DNA of 64,000 nucleotides, from the NCBI RefSeq assembly GCF_041276405.1, contig NZ_JBGGGT010000002.1, positions 3,139,001 through 3,203,000 of the forward strand, given 5' to 3'. The notes below the pieces were generated by a model that did not search any database, was not told the DNA's origin, and worked only from the letters and a program-made list of their open reading frames with translations. The DNA is from Microvirga sp. TS319 (GTDB lineage: Bacteria > Pseudomonadota > Alphaproteobacteria > Rhizobiales > Beijerinckiaceae). Positions 56,641-64,000 of this stretch are shown here, one piece after another (the stretch's first letter is position 1; the number at the start of each line of letters is the position of its first letter). The translations under genes and the position numbers were made by a program.

Positions 56641-57618
56641 CTACCGCGCCCGCTCGATCGCCCGCTTGATCACCTGCTGGACCTCCTGATTCGACAGGAA
56701 GAGATCGTGATTGATGATGCCGCTGCCGAACTCCGAGGCGTCGGCGACACGCACGCCCAGGGCTTCGAGGCGATCGCGGTCGGCCGCTCCCGCGCGGACG
56801 ATGCCGCCGGCGAGGCGGCTCGACACGGCGAGTGCGCGATCGTTGGTGGAGCTGATCACGGTGATCTTCTTCGCATCCGGCCCCAGTCGCTCGAGTCCGC
56901 GCGCGAACAGGTCGATATCGATATCGGGTGCGGCCAGCACGATGGCGCCGATGCGCTCCATGACGCTCTCGCCGCCATCTGCGCGCAGCATGCGCAGCGC
57001 CTCCAGGGTCAGCAGCGTGCCCATACTGTGCGCGACGATGTGAATGCGCCCGCCGCTCGGCGTCTTGGCGATGGCCGCCAGGACATCCTCCAGGGCGTCG
57101 CGCGACCACATGGCGCTCTCACGGTCGGCCACATAGCTGAAGGTCGAAGCGGCGGAAGGCCAGGTGAACAGCCCCGTGGCCCCTGAAAACTTGATGCCTT
57201 CCGACAGGTCGATCGTGGAGGCGGCCGCCGTCTCGAAGCTCTCACGGTAACCGTGGATATAGAGCAGCAGGTCGCGCCCGAATGCGGCCTGCGCGAAGGC
57301 TTGCGCCGCATGGGAGCGCTCGACGGAATCGACCTTCGTGATGGCCCATCCCGAACTGCCGATGAAGGATCCCGACGGCGGGCTCAGGCGCGCCTGCGCG
57401 TAAATGAGGTCGGGAGCGCGGTCACTGCTGAACCAGGGCTTCTTCGGCGGATCGCCTACGGGCAGGCGCGTGGTGGCGACCAAAAGCGTGGGGTCCTTTT
57501 CCAGGCCCGGGCGCGGCGCGGTCAGGGGGCTCGTCAGGACATTGTCGTCGCCGATGCACCCGGAGAGCGTCACGGCGGCAAGGCAGACGATGGCGAGGCG
57601 GGACATGGAGAGCTGCAT
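56641..57618 (-). CDS. DUF900 alpha/beta-hydrolase lipoprotein
   Basis: A 325-residue protein with a lipoprotein signal (MQLSMSRLAIVCLAAVTLSG followed by Cys). The hydrolase core has LLLYIHGYRESFETAA as oxyanion region, the nucleophile elbow HIVAHSMGTLLTLEAL, an acidic residue near ISSTNDRALAVSSRL and a His in IINHDLFLSN. DUF900 members are esterase-like; substrate unknown. It would be anchored in the envelope facing the periplasm. It is divergent from the DUF3750 gene. Confidence 0.85.
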   Translation of the reverse strand: MQLSMSRLAIVCLAAVTLSGCIGDDNVLTSPLTAPRPGLEKDPTLLVATTRLPVGDPPKKPWFSSDRAPDLIYAQARLSPPSGSFIGSSGWAITKVDSVERSHAAQAFAQAAFGRDLLLYIHGYRESFETAAASTIDLSEGIKFSGATGLFTWPSAASTFSYVADRESAMWSRDALEDVLAAIAKTPSGGRIHIVAHSMGTLLTLEALRMLRADGGESVMERIGAIVLAAPDIDIDLFARGLERLGPDAKKITVISSTNDRALAVSSRLAGGIVRAGAADRDRLEALGVRVADASEFGSGIINHDLFLSNQEVQQVIKRAIERAR

Positions 57619-57795
57619 GAGGCCGGAAAATCAAACCGAGAGGAGGGTCGCTGCTGTGTTGCCGCCGATCATGGCATGCGCAAGGCAGAGCCAGTCGATG
57701 CCCCCATTCCGCACCATCTATGGTAAACCATTGGTGAACGCCGCGGAACGCTCGGTACCTTGAAGATGCTCGTCTTCCATCGTTACTGTGGGGTC

Positions 57796-58551
57796 ATGAG
57801 AGCCCTCGCCCGTCTTCTCCTCCTCATTGTCGGCCTTTTCCTCCTGCCGCTCGGCGCCCATGCCTTGTGGTGGGTCATGCGCGAAGATGTCGCGCCGAAC
57901 GGGCGGGCCGCCGACTGGTCGAGCGCGAAGCTGCTGCCGCAGCCTTCCGCGGCCCCGCAGGCGATCGTGGCGGTCTATGCGGCGCGGGTGGGTCGCTGGC
58001 GCGGGATCTTCGCCCATCACACCTGGATCGTGGTGAAGGAGGCAGGCGCCAACCAATACACCCGCTACGACAAGGTCGGCTGGGGCAGTCCCGTTCGCAC
58101 GAACGGCTGGGCGCCGGACGGGCGCTGGTTCGGCAATGCCCCGCATCCGGTCGGCGTGATCGAGGGAGAGGCCGCCGAACGCCTGATTCCGCTGATCCGC
58201 AAGGCCGTCGCAAGCTATCCTTATGCCTCCTACGGGGCCTACAGCGCCTGGCCGGGCCCTAACTCGAACACCTTCGTGGCCCACGTGCTGCGCAACGTGC
58301 CGGAGCTCGACGCCGCCCTGCCGCCGACGGCGCTCGGCAAGGACTGGAGACCGCTCCAGGACATCGTCGGTCTCACGCCGAGCCGCACCGGCATCCAGAT
58401 CTCGCTGGCCGGCTATGCGGGCCTGGCGCTCGGCTGGGTCGAGGGCGTCGAGATCGATTTCATGGGGCTCGTCGCCGGAATCGACATCCGCCGCCCCGCC
58501 CTCAAGATCCCCGCCTGGGGACGGATCGGGATGGATCCGATCACGTGGTGA
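57796..58551 (+). CDS. DUF3750 domain protein
   Basis: A protein of about 251 residues. The ATG at 57796 begins an N-terminal membrane helix or signal (MRALARLLLLIVGLFLLPLG); an ATG at 57766 is also in frame. The DUF3750 region includes IVAVYAARVGRWRGIFAHHT, WIVVKEAGANQYTRYDKVGW and YASYGAYSAWPGPNSNTFVA. The conserved His-Thr and NSNTFV pattern recalls NlpC/P60-like permuted folds, but I cannot establish this. Function unknown. Confidence 0.82.
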   Translation: MRALARLLLLIVGLFLLPLGAHALWWVMREDVAPNGRAADWSSAKLLPQPSAAPQAIVAVYAARVGRWRGIFAHHTWIVVKEAGANQYTRYDKVGWGSPVRTNGWAPDGRWFGNAPHPVGVIEGEAAERLIPLIRKAVASYPYASYGAYSAWPGPNSNTFVAHVLRNVPELDAALPPTALGKDWRPLQDIVGLTPSRTGIQISLAGYAGLALGWVEGVEIDFMGLVAGIDIRRPALKIPAWGRIGMDPITW

Positions 58552-58587
58552 AAGCAGCCCGCGAATCTGCCGGAACTGTTTTCCCTA

Positions 58588-58760
58588 GAGCATCGGACGT
58601 GAAAAGTGGAATCCACTTTTGGGATCGAATCCGATGCTCACTCCTAGAAGAGCGCATCGTTCCTGCGAAAAACCGGGTCCACTTTTTCGCACGATGCTCC
58701 TCCTATAGAACAGCGCATCGTTCTTGCGAAAAACCGGGTCCACTTTTTCGCACGATGCGC
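58588..58760. repeat. RIME-like element, module B plus two tandem reversed A modules
   Basis: CTAGAGCATCGGACG opens module B. Two nearly identical copies of the reversed module A follow, sharing TGCGAAAAACCGGGTCCACT and the CGCACGATG end, indicating recent tandem duplication. Confidence 0.85.
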
Positions 58761-58773
58761 TAAGCCTTATCCC

Positions 58774-59760
58774 ATGACCGGGGGTTCTCACCGAAAGACG
58801 GATGTGACGGCCGACGCCGTGGCGCGGGGCGACCGCGCCGCGCTGGCGCGCGCCATCACGCTCATGGAATCGCGTCGTCCCGACCACCGGGAAGCCGCGC
58901 GTGCCCTGCTCCAGGAGCTGATGCCGCGCACCGGCAAGGCCGTCCGCATCGGCATCACGGGCGTTCCCGGAGTCGGCAAGTCCACCACCATCGACAGTCT
59001 CGGCAGCATGCTGACGGAGAAGGGCCACAAGGTCGCGGTGCTGGCCGTCGATCCCAGCTCGACCCGCACGGGCGGCGCGATCCTGGGCGACAAGACCCGA
59101 ATGGCGCGGCTCGCGATCGATCCGAACGCCTTCATCCGTCCCTCCCCGTCCTCCGGGACGCTCGGCGGCGTCGCGGCCAAGACCCGGGAGACGATGCTGC
59201 TGTGCGAGGCCGCCGGATTCGACGTGATCCTGGTGGAGACGGTGGGCGTGGGCCAGTCGGAAACCGCCGTGGCGGACCTGACGGATTTCTTCCTTGTCCT
59301 CATGCTCCCCGGCGCAGGCGACGAGTTGCAGGGAATCAAGAAGGGCATTCTGGAGCTTGCGGACCTGATCGCCGTCAACAAGGCTGACGACGCGGGGGTC
59401 AAGGCCAAAGCGGCCGCCGCCGAATACAAGGCCGCCCTTCATATCCTGGCCCCGGCCTCCTCCGTCTGGACGCCCCCCGTCCTGACGATATCGGGGCTGA
59501 CCGGCCAGGGCCTCGACGAGATCTGGGCCAAGGTGCTCGACCACCGCAGGCGCCTTGAGGCCACCGGCGAACTCGCCGCCAGGAGGCGCGGCCAGGACAC
59601 GAAATGGATGTGGGCCTTGGTCCATGAACGTCTGCACGAACGCCTCACGCAGGATCCGGCGCTGAAACAGCGCGTGCCGGATATCGAGAGGGCCATCGGC
59701 GAGGGCGCGTTGTCCCCCAATGCGGGCGCAAGCGAGATCGTGAGGCTTTTGGGGCTTTAG
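58774..59760 (+). CDS. meaB: MeaB, G-protein chaperone of methylmalonyl-CoA mutase
   Basis: A 328-residue G3E-type GTPase. Walker A is in RIGITGVPGVGKSTTIDSLG; later motifs are VLAVDPSSTRTGGAILGDKT, VETVGVGQSETAVADLTDFF and the base-recognition LIAVNKADD. MeaB loads cobalamin into and protects methylmalonyl-CoA mutase. Its presence 5.5 kb from mutB completes the mutase set, though unrelated genes lie between. The TAG stop is supplied by a module B element directly at its 3' end. Confidence 0.95.
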   Translation: MTGGSHRKTDVTADAVARGDRAALARAITLMESRRPDHREAARALLQELMPRTGKAVRIGITGVPGVGKSTTIDSLGSMLTEKGHKVAVLAVDPSSTRTGGAILGDKTRMARLAIDPNAFIRPSPSSGTLGGVAAKTRETMLLCEAAGFDVILVETVGVGQSETAVADLTDFFLVLMLPGAGDELQGIKKGILELADLIAVNKADDAGVKAKAAAAEYKAALHILAPASSVWTPPVLTISGLTGQGLDEIWAKVLDHRRRLEATGELAARRRGQDTKWMWALVHERLHERLTQDPALKQRVPDIERAIGEGALSPNAGASEIVRLLGL

Positions 59761-59811
59761 AGCATCGGATTCGATCCCAAAAGTGGATTCCACTTTTCAC
59801 GTCCGATGCTC
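59758..59811. repeat. RIME-like element, single module B flush with the meaB stop
   Basis: TAGAGCATCGGATTCG starts at the meaB stop codon and ends TCCGATGCTC at 59811. Its 3' end lies 17 bp from the convergent asparaginase stop. Confidence 0.85.
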
Positions 59812-59827
59812 TGGGCCCGGAAGAGGC

Positions 59828-60835
59828 TTATCCCTGCACCACGGGAGTCAGGCGGATCCCGCCGACCTCGATGCCGTTCCAGTTCCTGAGGATCGGCTGG
59901 GCCATTTTTCCGATGGCTGCGCGCATCTCGTCGTCGAGGGGCAGGAAGCGGAGAATCAGCCCCGCCATGATGGCCTCGGCGGCCCGCGCATTCCCGTCAT
60001 CGGCCTTGAGCGCGATCCCGTAGCCGAGTTCGGGGAGCGCTGCGCAGTAGACGCCCTCCGCGCCCACCTTCACGAAGGCGCGTTCCTTGAGAAGCTCCAT
60101 CAGCCTGGTGTCGAAGCGCCCCGTGCCGGCCACCATGAAGGGGTGTGCGGCCACGGCCTTGCGGATGCGCGCGGCGGCCGCCTTCCCGTCCGCCGACAGG
60201 CCCGCGCCGCTGCCGAACTTGGCGAATCCGAACGCCAGCGACGGCAGCGGGATCGCATAGCTCGGGATCGAGCAGCCGTCGATGCCACTGTTTTCCATGG
60301 TGTGGCAGGCGCCCGTGGCATCCTCCAGGGCCTCGCGCACCATGCGCTGCACCGGGTGGTTCGGGCTTACATAGCCCTTCGGGTCCTCTCCGAGCCCGCA
60401 GGCCAGGCAGATGAATCCCGCATGCTTGCCCGAGCAGTTGTTATGAAGGGCGTTCGGAGTGCCTCCCTCCGCCGCCAGGGCGCGGTTGGCGGCCTCGCCC
60501 AGGGGCCAATGGGTTCCACATTCGAGGCAGCCCACGTCGCGATCGGCCTTGGCCAGCATCGATTGCGCCACGCGCACATGCTCCGGCTCGCCCGAATGGG
60601 ACGCGCAGGCGAGCGCGATCTCTTCGTCGGTCAGGCCGTACTTGTCCGCCGCCCCGCTCTCGAGGAGCGGCAGCGCCTGAAGGGCCTTGACCGCCGAGCG
60701 CGGAAAAACGCGCCGGTCGACATCGCCGATCGAGAGAACGATCGAGCCATCCGCATCGACCACGGAAACGCTGCCCCGATGGCGCGATTCGACGAGTGGT
60801 CCGCGGGTGACCTCGACAAGGAAAGGGTTGTCCAT
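59828..60835 (-). CDS. L-asparaginase, Rhizobium etli (ReAV, class 3) type
   Basis: A 335-residue protein of the thermolabile rhizobial asparaginase family, unrelated to E. coli AnsA/AnsB. The Ser-Lys pair lies in RVFPRSAVKALQALPL (Ser47, Lys50). The second conserved Ser is in CASHSGEPEHVRVA, and the Cys/Lys zinc-site region in LHNNCSGKHAGFICLA. A later conserved Cys is in SGIDGCSIPSYA. It hydrolyses asparagine to aspartate and ammonia in the cytosol. It stands alone, without the ansP permease or regulator seen in R. etli. Confidence 0.9.
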   Translation of the reverse strand: MDNPFLVEVTRGPLVESRHRGSVSVVDADGSIVLSIGDVDRRVFPRSAVKALQALPLLESGAADKYGLTDEEIALACASHSGEPEHVRVAQSMLAKADRDVGCLECGTHWPLGEAANRALAAEGGTPNALHNNCSGKHAGFICLACGLGEDPKGYVSPNHPVQRMVREALEDATGACHTMENSGIDGCSIPSYAIPLPSLAFGFAKFGSGAGLSADGKAAAARIRKAVAAHPFMVAGTGRFDTRLMELLKERAFVKVGAEGVYCAALPELGYGIALKADDGNARAAEAIMAGLILRFLPLDDEMRAAIGKMAQPILRNWNGIEVGGIRLTPVVQG

Positions 60836-60994
60836 GAATGCCCCGTGTACGAAACGGCGGTCTTTTGGGCGCGGTTTGATCGGATGTCAAAGGGAGTTTT
60901 GTGACAGAAAGGCTCCCGTCTCTTTCCAGCTTCAGCTTGCGGCCAAGTCTTTCGCGCTCTAAACCCTCGGACTCATGACAAAGGAGAGATCCTG

Positions 60995-62299
60995 ATGCGC
61001 ATTGCGATGATCGGGTCGGGCTATGTCGGCCTGGTGTCCGGGGCGTGCTTCGCCGATTTCGGACACGAGGTATGTTGCGTCGACAAGGACCCGGGCAAGA
61101 TCGAGGCCCTCAACCGCGGCGAGATTCCCATCTTCGAGCCGGGCCTCGCCGAGCTTGTCGCCAAGAACGTGCGCGAAGGCCGCCTGACCTTCACCACCAC
61201 CCTGCCCGAAGCTGTCAGGAATGCCGAGGCCGTGTTCATCGCGGTGGGGACCCCGTCCCGCCGCGGCGACGGCCATGCGGATCTCTCTTACGTCTATCAG
61301 GCCGCCCGCGATATCGCGGGGGCCATGGACGGCTACACCGTGGTGGTCACCAAATCGACCGTGCCCGTGGGCACCGGCGACGAGGTGGAACGGATCATCC
61401 GGGAAACCCGCCCCGATGCGGAATTCGCCGTCGTCTCAAATCCGGAATTCCTGCGCGAGGGCGCGGCCATCGCCGACTTCAAACGCCCCGACCGCATTGT
61501 CATCGGCACGGACGACCCGCAGGCGCAAGCGCTGATGAACGAAGTCTACCGTCCGCTCTACCTCAACCAGTCGCCCATCCTGGCCATGTCCCGCCGCACG
61601 GCGGAATTGACCAAGTATGCGGCGAACGCGTTTCTGGCCACCAAGATCACCTTCATCAACGAGATCGCGGATCTGTGCGAGCACGTGGGCGCGAATGTCC
61701 AGGACGTCGCCCGCGGCATCGGCCTCGACAACCGCATCGGCTCCAAGTTCCTCCATGCCGGGCCGGGCTATGGCGGCTCGTGCTTCCCCAAGGATACGCT
61801 GGCCCTGATCAAGACGGCGCAGGATTTCGAGGCTCCCACGCGCCTCGTGGAGACCGTGGCGGCCGTCAACAGCCAGCGCAAGCGCGCGATGGGACGCAAG
61901 GTGATCGCGGCCTGCGGCGGCTCGGTGCGGGGCAAGACGATCGCCATGCTGGGCCTGACCTTCAAGCCCAATACCGACGATATGCGCGAGGCCCCCTCCA
62001 TCGACGTCATCACGGCCCTGCAGGATGCCGGCGCCCAGGTGCGGGCCTATGATCCGGAGGGCATGCAGGCGGCGAGCGCGATGCTCGCCGACGTGGAATA
62101 CGCCCGCGATGCCTATGACTGCGCCCGCGGCGCGGACGCTCTCGTGATCGTGACCGAATGGGACATGTTCCGGGCGCTCGATCTCAAGCGCCTGAAGGCG
62201 CTTCTCGCCGAACCCGTGGTGGTGGACCTGCGCAACGTCTACCGTCCCGACGAGATGCGCCGGAACGGGTTCACCTATGTGAGCATCGGACGGCCGTGA
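60995..62299 (+). CDS. ugd: UDP-glucose 6-dehydrogenase
   Basis: A 434-residue NAD-dependent dehydrogenase. The Rossmann motif is MRIAMIGSGYVGLVSGACFA and the catalytic Cys is in GPGYGGSCFPKDTLALIKT; the C-terminal UDP-binding domain includes MLGLTFKPNTDDMREAPSID. It makes UDP-glucuronate for exopolysaccharide and capsule (rkpK in rhizobia). No polysaccharide cluster is adjacent. A GGAGAG ribosome site lies just before the ATG. Confidence 0.95.
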   Translation: MRIAMIGSGYVGLVSGACFADFGHEVCCVDKDPGKIEALNRGEIPIFEPGLAELVAKNVREGRLTFTTTLPEAVRNAEAVFIAVGTPSRRGDGHADLSYVYQAARDIAGAMDGYTVVVTKSTVPVGTGDEVERIIRETRPDAEFAVVSNPEFLREGAAIADFKRPDRIVIGTDDPQAQALMNEVYRPLYLNQSPILAMSRRTAELTKYAANAFLATKITFINEIADLCEHVGANVQDVARGIGLDNRIGSKFLHAGPGYGGSCFPKDTLALIKTAQDFEAPTRLVETVAAVNSQRKRAMGRKVIAACGGSVRGKTIAMLGLTFKPNTDDMREAPSIDVITALQDAGAQVRAYDPEGMQAASAMLADVEYARDAYDCARGADALVIVTEWDMFRALDLKRLKALLAEPVVVDLRNVYRPDEMRRNGFTYVSIGRP

Positions 62300-62395
62300 G
62301 ATTTCGAACGCGCGGGATGTTCACGCGAACCGCATCCCGTGGCATACGTTCCATCATCTCGCCTTTGTTGAAACCGACGCCTTTCGGAGCGCCCC

Positions 62396-62632
62396 ATGCA
62401 GACTTTCTTCGTCGAGATCAAATGCAAGCTCGGGAAGACCTACGCGGTCGCCAACGCCCTCGCCGACCGGGAGATCGCCTCGGAGATCTACTCGACGGCC
62501 GGGAATTACGACATCCTCGCCAAGTTTCACGTGGATGACGGCGTCGATATCGGCCACTTCATCGCCGAGAACGTGCAGGTCATTCCCGAGATCGCCGACA
62601 CGCACACGATCATCACGTTCAAGGCGTTCTGA
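62396..62632 (+). CDS. Stand-alone Lrp/AsnC ligand-binding (RAM) domain protein
   Basis: A 78-residue protein: MQTFFVEIKCKLGKTYAVAN, then SEIYSTAGNYDILAKFHVDD and ADTHTIITFKAF. This is the RAM (alpha-beta sandwich) domain of Lrp/AsnC regulators without the DNA-binding helix-turn-helix. Such SraM-type proteins may bind amino acids or pair with full-length Lrp proteins; the ligand is unknown. It follows ugd in the same direction. Confidence 0.85.
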   Translation: MQTFFVEIKCKLGKTYAVANALADREIASEIYSTAGNYDILAKFHVDDGVDIGHFIAENVQVIPEIADTHTIITFKAF

Positions 62633-63718
62633 TCAGCGCGTGAGGGCGCTGGTTGCGGTGATCTCGGCGGCCGGACGGGTGACTTCGGCCAGATACGGGC
62701 CAATGCCTTCATAGCGATCCAGGCGGCGCACGATCTTCGAATCGATCTTGTTGTAGAGCTCGGCCACCGAGACCGGGCGGCGCTTGCGGCCCTTGCCTTC
62801 CATGAAGAGGCCGGAATTGGCCTTCGCGGCCTTCGGGAAGAGCTTGGAAGCCTTCATGTTCGGGTCCTGGTCCAGCACTTCCAGGAAGCGCACGGCGCTC
62901 TGCGCGCCCAGGAAATGCGCCAGATAGAGCTCCGCCTCGGCGATCTCGCGCTCGCCTTGAGCGATGAGCGCGCGCTCCACGTCCTTGATCAGTTCGCCCG
63001 CCATCAGGGCCGAGAAATAGGGATCGGTCCGAAGGTCCATGATCCACTCCCGGTCCTTGCCGCTCACCTCCGGCTCTCCGTCGACGATTCGGACGGCCGC
63101 GGCCGCGGCGGTAAAGCCGTAATCGGCCGCATGCATGGCAACCACCTCGAGCCATGTGCGGTCGATGAACTGGAACAGCCCCTCGGCGGACGAGGTCGGC
63201 GCCTTGGCCTCGGGCGAGAGGCTCGATTCCACGTCCGCGAGCGTCATCATGTAGACCGGATCCACGCCCGTCACATGCGCCGCCTTGAGAATCGAGTGAA
63301 CGAGCCAGCGCGGGATGTTGCGCCCGTTGAAGGGAATGATCTCGTCCGGATTGGCCGTTTCGGCGAGCGCCTCCTCGGGCGCGGGCTTCTGCGGGCGCTT
63401 CTTGGCGAGCGAGAACGCTCCGTTGAGGATTTCCCTGAACAGACCGGGCTGCTTGAGGAGTTCCGGCGTATAGGCGACCGATGCCAGGACGGGATCGGCC
63501 AGGCTCACGGTCTTGGCGTGAGACGAATGGTTGTCCCCCATCATGGCGGTCGGCAGGGTGGCGACGGCGGCGGGTCCCGCCGTCAGCCCCTGGAACCCGA
63601 CCATCAGGCCCAAAGCAAGGGCCACGCGAACCGTCTGGCGGCAGCCTCGGCCGCCTTGGCGCGGATCCGCAACAGGTTGCGGCACGGCGCACAGCAGCGT
63701 TCTTGCATTACTCGGCAT
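62633..63718 (-). CDS. Lytic transglycosylase-like (SLT) protein
   Basis: A 361-residue protein with an N-terminal hydrophobic segment (VRVALALGLMVGFQGLTA) serving as signal or anchor. A lysozyme-like SLT domain starts near VTGVDPVYMMTLADVESSLS, with the catalytic Glu in DVESS, followed by PTSSAEGLFQFIDRTWLEVV. The C-terminal part (SVAELYNKIDSKIVRRLDRY) is found in alphaproteobacterial relatives. It should cleave glycan strands in the periplasm. The start is ATG 63718; the frame continues to a TTG at 63781. Its 3' end abuts the RAM-domain gene with no gap. Confidence 0.83.
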   Translation of the reverse strand: MPSNARTLLCAVPQPVADPRQGGRGCRQTVRVALALGLMVGFQGLTAGPAAVATLPTAMMGDNHSSHAKTVSLADPVLASVAYTPELLKQPGLFREILNGAFSLAKKRPQKPAPEEALAETANPDEIIPFNGRNIPRWLVHSILKAAHVTGVDPVYMMTLADVESSLSPEAKAPTSSAEGLFQFIDRTWLEVVAMHAADYGFTAAAAAVRIVDGEPEVSGKDREWIMDLRTDPYFSALMAGELIKDVERALIAQGEREIAEAELYLAHFLGAQSAVRFLEVLDQDPNMKASKLFPKAAKANSGLFMEGKGRKRRPVSVAELYNKIDSKIVRRLDRYEGIGPYLAEVTRPAAEITATSALTR

Positions 63719-63890
63719 CACACTTGTTCCCGCAGGGTTCGGCTTGAATGCCGAACCACCCCTTGTGTCATTCTGGGACAAGAGTTGACGGGTAGTTGTG
63801 TCGAGAATCGGTCAGCTTGGCCGTAAGACCGCAATCTTAATCAATTTGAGGGGGTCTTTTCCCCGGGAAAGTAACCCTAAAAGCGAGCTT

Positions 63891-64000
63891 TCACGAGGAA
63901 GATTGGGCTACGAGCTGCGCATTGGTGCGTTCGAGACGCTGCGCCAGTTCGCGCATCACCGCCAGGGACATCTGCGGAAACTGGGCCAGCAGTTCCAGAA
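63891..64000 (-). CDS. C-terminal fragment, probable Crp/Fnr-like cyclic nucleotide-binding protein
   Basis: Only the last 35 residues are in the window: LELLAQFPQMSLAVMRELAQ then RLERTNAQLVAQSSS and a TGA stop. The FPQMSLAVMRELAQRLERTN pattern is typical of the helix following the cyclic nucleotide-binding domain in short CNB proteins and Crp/Fnr regulators. The rest lies beyond 64000, so the domain content is inferred. Confidence 0.55.
   Translation of the reverse strand, partial: LELLAQFPQMSLAVMRELAQRLERTNAQLVAQSSS

Overview
The window looks like a chromosomal segment from a GC-rich alphaproteobacterium of the order Hyphomicrobiales (Rhizobiales), most likely near Microvirga, Bosea or Methylobacterium. 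The evidence is a FeuP/FeuQ-type two-component pair beside ccmI, a MucR zinc-finger regulator, a Rhizobium etli-type asparaginase, HWE histidine kinases, a DUF6456 protein, a split methylmalonyl-CoA mutase with MeaB, and about fifteen clusters of RIME-like palindromic elements. The genus is an inference. I saw no tRNA, rRNA, CRISPR array, intact insertion sequence or prophage.

Layout. 1-3.6 kb (minus): end of ccmI, then a FeuQ-like kinase, a FeuP-like regulator and a small secreted protein that may be FeuN-like. 4-8.4 kb: a YdcH-like protein, a phage-connector remnant, two trypsin-like secreted proteases, small proteins, and a candidate SOS-controlled small RNA. 8.6-13 kb: a 1090-residue secreted protein made of sixteen 56-58-residue repeats with an RTX tail, then an EEP-fold nuclease/phosphatase-like protein. 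13.2-25.8 kb: an HWE kinase, an orphan TakP-like TRAP binding protein, an AI-2E family permease, PBP1a, a DUF1214/DUF1254 pair, an acetyltransferase and a DUF2336 protein. 25.4-30 kb: DUF1491 plus a peptidoglycan-binding membrane protein, SufE, DUF6456 with a LexA-type box, and MucR. 30-38.3 kb: oligopeptidase B, a second HWE kinase, an isochorismatase-like hydrolase, iron superoxide dismutase and a YdjC/ChbG deacetylase. 38.5-47.6 kb: glycosyltransferase plus MurJ, a DUF1194 protein, a branched-chain aminotransferase, a haloacid dehalogenase, an M20 dipeptidase and a HerA-like ATPase. 48-59.8 kb: both methylmalonyl-CoA mutase subunits and MeaB, interleaved with small secreted proteins, an apparently dead serralysin relative, a haem-c-type sensor cyclase and a lipoprotein hydrolase. 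59.8-64 kb: asparaginase, UDP-glucose dehydrogenase, a stand-alone RAM-domain protein, a lytic transglycosylase-like protein and the end of a probable cyclic-nucleotide-binding regulator.

How the genes fit together. Most are housekeeping or envelope genes: peptidoglycan synthesis and turnover (PBP1a, MurJ, a peptidoglycan-binding protein, a transglycosylase), envelope sensing (FeuPQ-like), surface polysaccharide precursors (Ugd, GT2) and propionate/methylmalonyl-CoA metabolism (MutA, MutB, MeaB). Two secreted RTX proteins share a C-terminal secretion module, but no type I exporter is present here.

The most unusual structural signal is a dispersed family of hairpin elements bounded by CTAG. 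Their first bases form the TAG stop codon of eight genes in this window, they fill two convergent intergenic gaps from stop to stop, and one copy has supplied a new C-terminus to a DUF1194 protein. A second strong candidate is a free-standing transcription unit of about 85 nt at 8309-8394. It has a near-consensus promoter overlapped by a LexA-like box and ends in a strong intrinsic terminator.
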